DNA from: Gaiellales bacterium | GTDB lineage: Bacteria; Actinomycetota; Thermoleophilia; Gaiellales; JAICJC01 | Assembly: GCA_036403155.1 (NCBI GenBank) | Contig: DASWRM010000045.1 | Location: forward strand, 1 to 44,061 | Reading direction: 5' to 3' | Length of the DNA: 44,061 nt | Shown: positions 7,964 to 18,625 of the stretch, in pieces | Layout of the letters: each line of letters starts with the position of its first letter | How positions within the stretch are numbered: the stretch's first letter is position 1 | The notes under the pieces: model-generated | Seen by the model: the letters and a program-made list of their open reading frames with translations, nothing else | Database searches by the model: none | Told to the model about the DNA's origin: nothing | Program-made: the position numbers and the translations under genes

Positions 7964-9484
7964 CTACACGGGGCGAAGGACGGCGGCCCCCTGCGGGCCG
8001 AGGGAGCCTGGCCTATGCATCTCGCCGGTCGCGACCTCGACGGCCCACCCGCGTCCAACGGGCACCTCGGCCGGCCGCCTGCCGAAGTTCACGAGCACAA
8101 GCCGCCGGTCGCGCCCGTCGGCCCGCTCGTAGGCCAGGACGTCGTCCGGCGCGTCGCGCAGCTCGAGCGTCCCGCGCCGAAGCGCCGTCGACGCCCGCCG
8201 GGCCGCGAGCAGGGCGCGGTACAGGGACAGCGTTGACCGGGGCTCGGCGGATTGACGGGCGACGCTGCGCCGGTCGGCGTCCGGCGGCCATGGCAGCCAT
8301 GGCTCCGCCGGCCAGCCGTGGCGCGGACCGGGCTCCCACGGGATCGGCGCGCGGCACCCGTCGCGCCCACCCGGATCCACCCGACGGGCGTCCGGCACCC
8401 GCGCGTCCTCGAGCCCCAGCTCGTCGCCCTGGTAGACGAACGGCGTTCCGCGCAGCGTCAACAGCAGCACGGCCGCCGCCCGCGCGGCGGCGTCACTCCC
8501 CAGCCGCGTCCGCACCCGCGACACGTCGTGGTTCGACAGCACCCATGTCGGCCACGCGCCGGCCGGCAGCTCGTCGGCCACCCGCCGGATCATCTCCGTC
8601 CACGCCGCCTTGGTCCACGGCGCATGCAGCGGCAGGAAGTTGAAGGCCATGTGCAGCTCGTCGTCGGAGCCGTAGAAGCCCGCGATCGACGCCACGTCGC
8701 CGAGGTTCACCTCCCCGACCGTCGTGCGGGCGCCCGGGTAGCTGTCGACCAGCCGGCGGAAGCCGCGGATCAGCTCGTGCGCCAGCGGCTCGTCCTGGAT
8801 GCCGACGCGGTCGATCTGGCCGAGCTCGGCGGGCTGGTCAGGGAACGCCGGATCCTTACCGATGCAGTGCACGACGTCCATGCGGAACCCGTCCACGCCA
8901 CGGTCGAGCCAGAACCGCAGGACGCGGTGCATCGCTGACACGACCGCCGGGTTCGACCAGTTCAGGTCGGGTTGCTCGGGCAAGAACAGGTGCAGGTACC
9001 ACTGGCCGGTACGCTCGTCGAGCGTCCATGCCGGCCCGCCGAAGACGGCGTGCCAGTTGTTCGGCGGACCGCCGTCCCGGCCGTCGCGCCAGTGGTACCA
9101 CTCCCGTTTCGGCGACTCGCGCGACGAGCGCGACTCCACGAACCACGGGTGGCGGTCGGAGGTGTGGTTCGGCACCCAGTCGACCAGGACGCGGATCCCG
9201 CGCTCGTGCGCAGCCGCGATCATCCGTTCGGCGTCGGCGAGGGTACCGAACACCGGATCGACGTCGCAGTAGTCGCACACGTCGTAGCCGAAGTCGGCCA
9301 TCGGCGAGCGGTAGAACGGTGAGATCCACACGGCGTCGACGCCGAGCATCGCGAGGTGGTCGAGCCGCCGTTGGATCCCGGGAAGGTCGCCGACGCCGTC
9401 GCCATCGGTGTCGAGAAACGATCGCGGATAGATCTGGTAGACGGCGGCGTCGCGCCACCAGGGGACGTGTCCGTCGTCGTCCAT
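7964..9484 (-). CDS. GH13 alpha-glucosidase / oligo-1,6-glucosidase-like enzyme
   Basis: A 506-residue glycoside hydrolase family 13 enzyme. It opens with WWRDAAVYQIYPRSFLDTDGDG. The four GH13 conserved regions are present: DWVPNHTS; GFRMDVVH with the Asp nucleophile; TTVGEVNLGD with the acid/base Glu; and LSNHDVSR with the third Asp. This pattern is typical of enzymes that cleave alpha-1,4 or alpha-1,6 linkages in short malto-oligosaccharides. The C-terminal 80 residues form the usual beta-domain. It is divergent from a second GH13 gene, with 78 nt between starts. No signal peptide is seen, so it is probably cytoplasmic. Confidence 0.9.
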   Translation of the reverse strand: MDDDGHVPWWRDAAVYQIYPRSFLDTDGDGVGDLPGIQRRLDHLAMLGVDAVWISPFYRSPMADFGYDVCDYCDVDPVFGTLADAERMIAAAHERGIRVLVDWVPNHTSDRHPWFVESRSSRESPKREWYHWRDGRDGGPPNNWHAVFGGPAWTLDERTGQWYLHLFLPEQPDLNWSNPAVVSAMHRVLRFWLDRGVDGFRMDVVHCIGKDPAFPDQPAELGQIDRVGIQDEPLAHELIRGFRRLVDSYPGARTTVGEVNLGDVASIAGFYGSDDELHMAFNFLPLHAPWTKAAWTEMIRRVADELPAGAWPTWVLSNHDVSRVRTRLGSDAAARAAAVLLLTLRGTPFVYQGDELGLEDARVPDARRVDPGGRDGCRAPIPWEPGPRHGWPAEPWLPWPPDADRRSVARQSAEPRSTLSLYRALLAARRASTALRRGTLELRDAPDDVLAYERADGRDRRLVLVNFGRRPAEVPVGRGWAVEVATGEMHRPGSLGPQGAAVLRPV

Positions 9485-9562
9485 CGCCCGCGTCGTTCCC
9501 GTTTCCCACGACGACGGAACGCCGGACCGGTTCACCGCGGCGTCTGGAAGGGAACCTTCACG

Positions 9563-11227
<1,665 letters not shown>

Positions 11228-12268
11228 TCAGCTGGTGAGCTGAACGGTGAATGCCGTGTTGGAGCCCGGCACCCAGGGGCCGGTCGTCCAGGTGTCGTCG
11301 CGTGCCTGCAGGCCGACGAACGTGCCGAGCACCGTCTTGCCGCCGTTCGTGTACCCGGGCTGGGTGAGCACGAAGTATGCGAAGCCCACCACTTTGACGC
11401 TGCCGCCTCCGCCGGGCCAGGTCGTGCCGCCGCCCATGTCGGTGACGACGGGCAGGATCACCAGCTGCGGGCTCTTGGGCTTGAGAATCGTCGCCTGGCC
11501 GTTCGCGGTGAACTGCACGATGGCGCTGAGCGGGTCCCACGATGTGATGCGGTTGTCGATTCCCTGTGAGGTCGGGCCGGTGTTCTGGCCGCTCTTCACC
11601 TGGATCGTCTCGCCGACGGAGACGTCACAGGCGCTGTTGCCGCCCGCGGACGGCCCCAGGATCGCGCTCTTGTAGTCGCTCGCCCCGGTCGTTCCCTGGC
11701 ACGATCCCGAGCTGTTCTTGATCGGGAGCGCGAGGGCGCCGTTGTTCGGAGACGAGTTGTCCGTGTAGAGGCTGTACTGCTGCCCGAGCACCCATGACGC
11801 GCGCATGACGCCCCACGGCATCACCTGCCCCGTGCTGACGACGGTCGTGTAGGACAGCACCGTTGCCGTCGCGGCGGCCGTGATCGACTTGGTGCCGATG
11901 CCGAGCACATTGGCGAAGTACGAGCTGCTGGGCCGCGTCACGGTGACCTTCACGCTGTCGTTGGCGGTGTTGACGGTGACGTTCTGGTACGTCGCCGAGT
12001 CACCGGCCTTCTTGTTGGTCGTGAACTCGTTCGTCGCCGTGGTCTGAGCGTACGACCAGCCGGCGGGGAGCTGCGCGGCGCCGGCAAGCGCTGATGCGTC
12101 GGCAGACGCCTGGGCCGCGCGCCGAGCCTGGTACCAGGAGCCGACGTCGATTGCGAGCGCGCACACGCCGAGCAGCGCGAACAGGAACACGGCGAACAGG
12201 GCGATGGTCTGCCCGACCTCGGGACTGGAGCCGGCCGTGCGGGGCCGGCCGTGCGGAGCGTGGGTCAC
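11228..12268 (-). CDS. TadG-like secreted/anchored protein
   Basis: A 346-residue protein. GQTIALFAVFLFALLGVCALAIDVG (in part residues 19-43) followed by RRAAQASADASALAGA is the hallmark N terminus of TadE/TadG-type pilus-assembly proteins: one membrane helix and then an Ala-rich, pilin-like helix. The rest is a Ser/Thr/Gly-rich extracytoplasmic part with no recognised enzyme motif. The start is a GTG. No tad ATPase, platform or pilin genes are adjacent, so it is either an orphan Tad component or an independent surface protein. Confidence 0.75.
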   Translation of the reverse strand: MTHAPHGRPRTAGSSPEVGQTIALFAVFLFALLGVCALAIDVGSWYQARRAAQASADASALAGAAQLPAGWSYAQTTATNEFTTNKKAGDSATYQNVTVNTANDSVKVTVTRPSSSYFANVLGIGTKSITAAATATVLSYTTVVSTGQVMPWGVMRASWVLGQQYSLYTDNSSPNNGALALPIKNSSGSCQGTTGASDYKSAILGPSAGGNSACDVSVGETIQVKSGQNTGPTSQGIDNRITSWDPLSAIVQFTANGQATILKPKSPQLVILPVVTDMGGGTTWPGGGGSVKVVGFAYFVLTQPGYTNGGKTVLGTFVGLQARDDTWTTGPWVPGSNTAFTVQLTS

Positions 12269-12338
12269 ATAGAGGAACCGACCGGGCGACGCCGAGCGTT
12301 ACGCCCCGGACGGGGGATCCGTGATCGCGGGACTCGCC

Positions 12339-12830
12339 TCAGCGGTCGACGCGCCACGTCCACACCGCTGCGGCCGCGGCCACGATCGCTCCGATCAGGA
12401 GCACCCACACACCCGGCGCAACGCTGGCGGTCGCGAACAGGCCGTTGTCGTGGTTGGCGGACTGGACGTCGTCGGACGCCGTGTTCCAGTCGACGATCGC
12501 GAGCAGGAGCAGCGCCGCGGCAACCGCAGCGCCGACCCGCGCCGGGCGGTTGAGGGGCGTTCGGTAGTACCACGCGGCGCTTGCCATCACCGCGACCGCG
12601 AGCAGGGCCGTGTAGCGCCCGTCGCCGCCCAGGCGGCCGTCGGTGACCGGGCCGGTCCCGGTCTCGAGCCCGTTCGTCCACGCCATCGCCGAGCCAATCA
12701 GGGCGAGCGCAGCCCCGCCGGCGGTCAGCACCAGCCGCGCGACGAGATGCTCGTGGCGGAGCTCGTACCGGCGCTGCGCGTCAGCCACCGGCAGCTGCTC
12801 TGCCCGTCCATCCGGGTGACCCGGCACCAT
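12339..12830 (-). CDS. Small four-helix membrane protein
   Basis: A 163-residue protein with a hydrophilic N terminus (about 35 residues) and four hydrophobic segments: LVLTAGGAALALIGSAMAW, YTALLAVAVMASAAWYY, VGAAVAAALLLLAIVDW and a final one ending AAAAAVWTW. I recognise no family. An ATG at 12830 is preferred over a TTG 12 nt upstream. It lies between the TadG-like gene and znuA in the same orientation, but a hairpin separates it from znuA, so it is probably its own unit. Confidence 0.6.
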   Translation of the reverse strand: MVPGHPDGRAEQLPVADAQRRYELRHEHLVARLVLTAGGAALALIGSAMAWTNGLETGTGPVTDGRLGGDGRYTALLAVAVMASAAWYYRTPLNRPARVGAAVAAALLLLAIVDWNTASDDVQSANHDNGLFATASVAPGVWVLLIGAIVAAAAAVWTWRVDR

Positions 12831-12901
12831 GGCCGGATTCAAGCACCGGGCGGCGCCGCGCTCAACCGGCGTGCCAGTCGTCCGGGGAGCGGCGCCGGGC
12901 T

Positions 12902-12938
12902 GGGTGAGAAAACACTGCCTGGCACCTTTTTCTCACCC
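12902..12938 (-). terminator. Hairpin terminator after znuA
   Basis: GGGTGAGAAAA at 12902-12912 pairs perfectly with TTTTCTCACCC at 12928-12938 (11 bp). The loop contains a nested GCC-T-GGC. It lies 12 nt beyond the znuA stop, and the A/T tracts on both arms allow termination in either direction. Confidence 0.7.
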
Positions 12939-12949
12939 CGCGTGCGCCG

Positions 12950-13879
12950 TCAGTCCGAGGGTGCGCGGGTTCCCAGGAACCCGGCCACCATGGCGCGCAT
13001 GTTCCATCGCTCCATCCCGATGTACGTCGCCCCCGGCGAGCCCGCCGGCCCGAGCGTATCGCCGTAGAGGTTGGCGTAGACCCTGACGTGGGCGTCGCCG
13101 GCGATCTGCTGCTCGAGTCCCGGGTTCAGCGATGACTCGGTGAAGATCGCGCGCACGTGCAGCGCCCGGATCCGGTCGATCAGCTCCGCGACCTGGCCGG
13201 CACTCGGCTGTCCCTCGCTGGAGAGCGACGGAAGGACGGAACCGACCACGGTGATGCCGTAGTGCGCCGCGAAGTACCGGAAGGCGTCGTGGTTCGTGAC
13301 GAGCAGCCGCCTGGCGGCGGGCACCGTGGCGATCAGCCGGCGATTGGCGCGATCCATCCGCCGGACCGCGCCGGCATACGCGGCTGCCCGGGCGCGGTAG
13401 CCGGCCGCGTGCGCCGGATCGAGCGTGGCGAGACGGTCTCCCAGCGCGGACGCAGCCCGCTCGAAGAGCGTCGGGTCGTGCCACCAGTGCGGGTCGCCGT
13501 CGGGCTGTCCAGAGTCGCCGGCGCGCCGCGGCAGCCCGCGCGACGCGATCCAGACCGGCGTGCCGGGGACAGAGCTCGAGATCAGCCCGTCCGCCCAGGC
13601 GTCGACGCCGAGTCCCGATTCGACGACCAGCTTCGCGCCGCTCAGCTCGATCGCCGTGCTCGGGGTTGGCTCGAAGTCGTGCGGGTCGACGTTCGGCTTG
13701 AGGATCCCGACGACGTGCACCGCTCCGCCGCCGACGTGCCGTACCAGATCCTGCATCTGTGTCGTCGTCGCGACCACGGCGATCCGGCCCGGTTGCGGCG
13801 TTGGGATCTGCGTCGTCGTGCACGCGGTCGCGAGCAGGAGCACTGCCAGCGCCGCCGCGGCGGCCGATCGGTGCCTCAT
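12950..13879 (-). CDS. znuA: Zinc/manganese ABC transporter substrate-binding lipoprotein (ZnuA-like)
   Basis: A 309-residue cluster A-I metal-binding lipoprotein. Its signal peptide ends in LLLATAC. The expected metal ligands are present: His in VDPHDFEP, His in DPHWWHDP, His in TNHDAF, then FTESSLNP and a late Asp in YGDTLG. No long His-rich loop is seen. The protein would capture Zn2+ (or Mn2+) outside the membrane and pass it to the ZnuB channel. It is transcribed away from zur-znuC-znuB, with the 19-bp repeat at 13899-13917 between them. The TATGGT -10 box is 8 nt before the ATG. Confidence 0.9.
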   Translation of the reverse strand: MRHRSAAAAALAVLLLATACTTTQIPTPQPGRIAVVATTTQMQDLVRHVGGGAVHVVGILKPNVDPHDFEPTPSTAIELSGAKLVVESGLGVDAWADGLISSSVPGTPVWIASRGLPRRAGDSGQPDGDPHWWHDPTLFERAASALGDRLATLDPAHAAGYRARAAAYAGAVRRMDRANRRLIATVPAARRLLVTNHDAFRYFAAHYGITVVGSVLPSLSSEGQPSAGQVAELIDRIRALHVRAIFTESSLNPGLEQQIAGDAHVRVYANLYGDTLGPAGSPGATYIGMERWNMRAMVAGFLGTRAPSD

Positions 13880-13898
13880 GGGCGGAGACCATAGCAGG

Positions 13899-13917
13899 AA
13901 CGAAAACCGTTCTCGTT
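13899..13917. promoter_or_regulatory. Probable Zur operator, 19-bp inverted repeat
   Basis: AACGAAAACCGTTCTCGTT is a 9-1-9 inverted repeat with one mismatched pair. It covers the -35 region of the znuA promoter (its -10 complement ACCATA is at 13888-13893) and abuts the zur promoter. Size, symmetry and place fit a Fur-family site, here most likely Zur. Confidence 0.7.
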
Positions 13918-13919
13918 TA

Positions 13920-13948
13920 TTGCGAACTGTGATCATTACCTGTACGAT
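13920..13948 (+). promoter_or_regulatory. zur-znuCB promoter
   Basis: TTGCGA (13920-13925), a 17-nt spacer, then TACGAT (13943-13948). The ATG of zur follows 8 nt later, so the transcript is close to leaderless. The inverted repeat ends 2 nt before the -35 box. Confidence 0.65.
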
Positions 13949-13956
13949 CCACCGCC

Positions 13957-14344
13957 ATGGAACCGGGACGGAACCGACGCGCTCGCCTGGCTCTGCTCGA
14001 CGCAGGTCGGTCGATGGGCCGGGCCTTCAGCGTGCGGGAGCTGCACACGGCCGCACGGCGGGTCGAGCCGAAGCTGGGCCTTACCACGGCGTACCGCACC
14101 GTCGACCGCTGGCGGGAGGAGGGATGGGCCGAGGAGGCGGGCTCGCGCGGGGGCGAGGCCGTTTACGTGCTCTGCGCCGCCCAGGGCCATCACCACCACG
14201 TCGTCTGTGTGGACTGCGGCGCCACCGCCCTGCTCGAGGGCTGCGCACTCGAGCCGGCACGCGACTCCGCTCGGGACGCCGGATTCGACCTGCTCGACGC
14301 CGCGCTGGCTGCGCTTCCCGGCCGGTGTGCGGCGTGCTCCGCCG

Positions 14345-14361
<17 letters not shown>
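13957..14361 (+). CDS. zur: Fur-family regulator, probably Zur
   Basis: A 134-residue Fur-family repressor. Residues 1-75 form the winged helix (TTAYRTVDRWREEGW is the recognition region). Residues 78-130 form the metal-sensing dimer domain with GHHHHVVCVDCG and a C-terminal RCAACS, giving the two CxxC pairs of the structural zinc site. Linkage to znuABC makes zinc the likely signal (inference). The next gene starts 17 nt inside this one, so regulator and transporter are co-translated and probably autoregulated through the 13899-13917 repeat. Confidence 0.88.
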
Positions 14362-15114
<753 letters not shown>

Positions 15115-15115
<1 letters not shown>

Positions 15116-15963
15116 TGCACTACCTGACCGACCCGCTCCAGTTCGAGTTCATGCGCCGCGCCCTGATCGCGGTCGCACTGACAGGCGTCGTCTCCGGGGT
15201 GCTCGGCAGCTACGTCGTGCTTCGTGGGCTCGCGTTCATCGGCGATGCGCTCACGCACGCCGTCTTCCCGGGCATCGTCGTCGCCGTCGCCGTAGGCAGG
15301 AGCATCCTGCTGGGCGCGCTCGTCGTCGGCCTCGCGACCGCTCTTGGCATCGCAGCGATCAGCCGCAACCGCCGGGTCAGCGAGGACACCGCGATCGGCA
15401 TCCTCTTCGCCGCCATGTTCGCGCTCGGGGTCGTGCTGGTGTCGACGCTCGCCGCCTACCAGCGGGACGTGGCCGACCTGCTCTTCGGACAGATCCTCGC
15501 GGTGTCGCGGACAGATCTCTACCTGGCCGGCGGGACGACGGTGATTGCGCTGACCGCGACGGTCCTCCTGAACAAGGAGTTCTCGCTGATCGGCTTCGAC
15601 CGCGAGATGGCGGAGGCCATGCGCTACCCGGTGTTCGTCCTCGACCTGGTGCTCCTGGCGCTGATCACGCTGGCGATCGTGGTGTCGCTGCAGGCGATCG
15701 GCAACATCCTGGTGCTGGCGATGCTGGTCACGCCCGCCGCGACGGCGCGGCTGCTCACGCACCGGCTGGCGCGGATGCAGGCGCTCTCCGCGGCGCTCGG
15801 CGTGCTGGCAGGCGTGATCGGGCTCTACATCTCGTTCTGGTGGAACGTCGCATCGGGCGGCGCCGTGGTGCTCACCTCGACGGCGATCTTCTTCGCGGTG
15901 TTCCTCGCCGTCGAGCTGGCGCCCCGTGCCCGTCGCCGTCCGGTCGCCGCGGCGACCGGCTGA
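15115..15963 (+). CDS. znuB: Zinc ABC transporter permease
   Basis: A 282-residue integral membrane protein of the ABC-3 family with about eight hydrophobic helices. Typical segments are GVLGSYVVLRGLAFIGDALTHAVFPG near the N terminus (in two parts) and LVLAMLVTPAATARLLT, which resembles the cytoplasmic coupling region. It forms the channel for metal delivered by ZnuA. The start is coupled to the znuC stop. It ends 7 nt before the convergent acetyltransferase/synthetase gene. Confidence 0.9.
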
Positions 15964-15970
15964 CCGCCGG

Positions 15971-18625
15971 CTACCAGGTCTTCGCGGCCTGTACCTCTGC
16001 CCGCGGTGCCACGCGCGCTCGGCAGTCCACGATCGTGCAGCCGGCGGGGTGGGCGATCACCGGATTCATGTCGAGCTCCGCGACCTCCGGAATGTCCTCG
16101 GCCAGCGCCGAGAGCCGCATGAGGAGATCGGCCAGCGCGGCCGCGTCAGCGGCCGGAGCGCCGCGGAATCCCGTGACCAGCCGGCCGGTCTTCCCAGTGG
16201 AGAGCAGCTCGGCCACGTCGACGTCGGAGATCGGCGCGATCCGGAAGCCGGCCTCGCCGATCAGCTCGGCCATCACGCCGCCCGGCCCGAACGCCACGAG
16301 CGGCCCGAACACGGGGTCCTGCACCAGGCCCGCAAGCAGCTCGACGCCCGGCCGGGCCATCGGCTGCACGAGCACGCGGCCGTCCATGGCACGCGCCGCC
16401 TCCTCGACCGCGGCGGTGTCGGCGAGCCCCAGGCGGACACCGCCGCGCTCCGTCTTGTGCGCCCCCGCCTCAGCAAGCTTCACGGCGACCGGCATCCCGA
16501 GCTCGACGGCCGCCGACGCCGCCGCTGCCGGCGAGTCGGCCAGCCGCTCGGGGACGAGCGGCAGCCCATAGTGCTCCATCAGGGAGCGCAGCTCGTCCGC
16601 CTCGAGCCAGCCGCGGCCGGCCGACAGCGCCTCGTCGACAATGGCCCGGGCGGCGGGCTGGTCGATGCCCTCCGGCCGGCGCGTCACGCCCGCCGGACGC
16701 CGCAGCCACCGGCGTCGCTCGACCGCTCGCCCGAGCGCCCTCGCGGCCGACTCCGGATAGCTGAACGCGGCGACGCCCGAGCCGGGGTGCGCGAATGCGG
16801 CGGGAACCCCCTGCGCCGTCATGACGACCGCGAGCACGGGCTTGGACGCGCCGGCGGCCGCCTGTCTGACCGCGTCGGCCACCTCGTCGGCGGTCGCGGG
16901 TGCGGCCGGTGCGAACAGGACGATCAGCGCATCGACGTTCGGGTCCGCGAGCACCAGCGGGATCGCCTTCGCGTATGCGGCCGCCGTGGCGGATCCGAGC
17001 AGGTCGACCGGGTTTTTCGTCGATGCCTCGGCGGGCAGCAGCGCCGCGAGCCGCGCGACGGTCTCCGGCGCCGGCGGCGGCAGCTCGATTCCCGCCGCTT
17101 CGCAGGCGTCCGCGCAGAGGATGCCCAGCCCACCGGCGTTCGTGATGATGCCGGCCCGGTTCCCCGCGGGCAGCGGCTGCGTCGAGAGCAGGGACGCTGC
17201 GTCGAGCGCCTCCCCGAGCGTCACGGCTCGAACCACGCCCGCCTCCCGGAAGAGCGCCTCGACGGCTGCCTCGGATCCAGCCAGGGCGGCGGTGTGCGAG
17301 CCGGCCGCGCGCGCGCCGGCGCGGCTCGAGCCGCTCTTGATCGCGATCACGGGCTTCCTCCTCGCCACCCGGCGGGCGACGCGCGCGAACGTGCGGGGGT
17401 TGCCGAACGACTCCACGTAGAGCAGCACGAGGGCGGTGTCCTCGTCCGTCTCCCAGTACGACAGCAGGTCGTTGCTCGAGATGTCCGCCTTGTTGCCGAT
17501 CGACACGAACGCCGACAGGCCGACGCCGCGCGTCGCCGTCTTCTCGAGCAGCGCGAGCCCGAGGGCGCCGCTCTGCGACGAGAAGCCGATCGATCCCGGC
17601 GGAAACGGACGCGGAGCAAACGTCGCGTTCAGGTGGGACCCGGGCACGGCGATGCCCAGGCAGTTGGGGCCGAGCAGACGGGCGCCGTGCCGGCGGATCA
17701 GCTCGAGCAGCTGCTGCTGGCGGCTGAGCCCGTCCGCCCCCGTCTCGGCGAAGCCCGCCGATATCACGCAGACCGCGCGGGTGCCCCGTTCCAGCACCTG
17801 CTCGACGGCCTCGACCACCGACTCGGCCGGGACGCACACGACCGCCATGTCCGCCGGGACGGGGAGCTCGGATACCGACCGTGCGGCCGGGACGCCGGCG
17901 ACCGGGGCGCCGCGCAGGTTGACCGGATAGACGGCGCCTCGGAAGTCGGCGCCGAGCAGGTTGCGGACGACCGAGTTGCCGATCGAGCCCGCCCGGTCGG
18001 ACGCGCCGACGACGGCCACCGACGCCGGCCGGAAGAACCGGGCGAGCGATACCACGGCCGCATCCCGGTCGCGTTCGTCCACCCGCTCGAGATAGGCCTC
18101 GGTGGGGCGGATCGGAAAGCTCATCTCCGCAACGCCGCCGGACACGTGGCGGGTGACCTCGAAGCCGGCGTCCCGGAACACTCCCAGCATCTGGCGGTTC
18201 GCGAGGTCGACCTGCGCGATGAACCGCTCGACGCCCGAGCGTGCGGCCAGCGCCGCCAGCTGTTCGAGCAGCCGCGTGCCGACGCCATGCCCCTGCAGCG
18301 GATCCTCGACAGTGAAGGCGACCTCGGCGGCGGTCGCGTCGCGCAGGCGGTCGAAGCTGCCCAGCGCCACCACCCGCCCGTTGCGCGTGCCGAGCAGCAC
18401 CAGACGCTCGATGCTGTCTCCCCCCGCATACGATTCGGCCGCCGCCAGCGACGGATCGCGCATGTCGCCGAAGCGAAGATGCATGCTCTCCGGCGACAGG
18501 CGCTGGAAGAACTCGAGCACCCGGTCCTGATCCCGCGGCTCTGCGCCTCGCAACCGCAGCGTGCTGCCGTCCCGCAGGATGACGTCACGGACGGGGACGG
18601 ACATGTCGACCTCGCGCCCGGCCAT
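15971..18625 (-). CDS. GNAT acetyltransferase fused to NDP-forming acyl-CoA synthetase (Pat-like)
   Basis: An 884-residue fusion. Residues ~10-175 are a GNAT domain with the acetyl-CoA motif QGHGVGTRLL. Then come a CoA-binding domain (VAVVGASDRAGSIGNSVVRNL), succinyl-CoA-synthetase-like domains with FSSQSGALG, and a C-terminal ATP-grasp part (about 650-870). This is the Pat family, which acetylates lysines of enzymes such as acetyl-CoA synthetase. Here the GNAT comes first, as in the Streptomyces type, whereas enterobacterial Pat carries it at the C terminus. ATG 18625 overlaps the dehydrogenase stop (TGATG); ATG 18604 has GAGG 5 nt upstream and may be the true start. Whether the synthetase half is catalytic cannot be told. 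Confidence 0.88.
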   Translation of the reverse strand: MAGREVDMSVPVRDVILRDGSTLRLRGAEPRDQDRVLEFFQRLSPESMHLRFGDMRDPSLAAAESYAGGDSIERLVLLGTRNGRVVALGSFDRLRDATAAEVAFTVEDPLQGHGVGTRLLEQLAALAARSGVERFIAQVDLANRQMLGVFRDAGFEVTRHVSGGVAEMSFPIRPTEAYLERVDERDRDAAVVSLARFFRPASVAVVGASDRAGSIGNSVVRNLLGADFRGAVYPVNLRGAPVAGVPAARSVSELPVPADMAVVCVPAESVVEAVEQVLERGTRAVCVISAGFAETGADGLSRQQQLLELIRRHGARLLGPNCLGIAVPGSHLNATFAPRPFPPGSIGFSSQSGALGLALLEKTATRGVGLSAFVSIGNKADISSNDLLSYWETDEDTALVLLYVESFGNPRTFARVARRVARRKPVIAIKSGSSRAGARAAGSHTAALAGSEAAVEALFREAGVVRAVTLGEALDAASLLSTQPLPAGNRAGIITNAGGLGILCADACEAAGIELPPPAPETVARLAALLPAEASTKNPVDLLGSATAAAYAKAIPLVLADPNVDALIVLFAPAAPATADEVADAVRQAAAGASKPVLAVVMTAQGVPAAFAHPGSGVAAFSYPESAARALGRAVERRRWLRRPAGVTRRPEGIDQPAARAIVDEALSAGRGWLEADELRSLMEHYGLPLVPERLADSPAAAASAAVELGMPVAVKLAEAGAHKTERGGVRLGLADTAAVEEAARAMDGRVLVQPMARPGVELLAGLVQDPVFGPLVAFGPGGVMAELIGEAGFRIAPISDVDVAELLSTGKTGRLVTGFRGAPAADAAALADLLMRLSALAEDIPEVAELDMNPVIAHPAGCTIVDCRARVAPRAEVQAAKTW

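Noticed and set aside
11228-12830. A Tad pilus locus
   Set aside because: Only one TadG-like gene is present, without ATPase, platform, prepilin peptidase or pilin genes.
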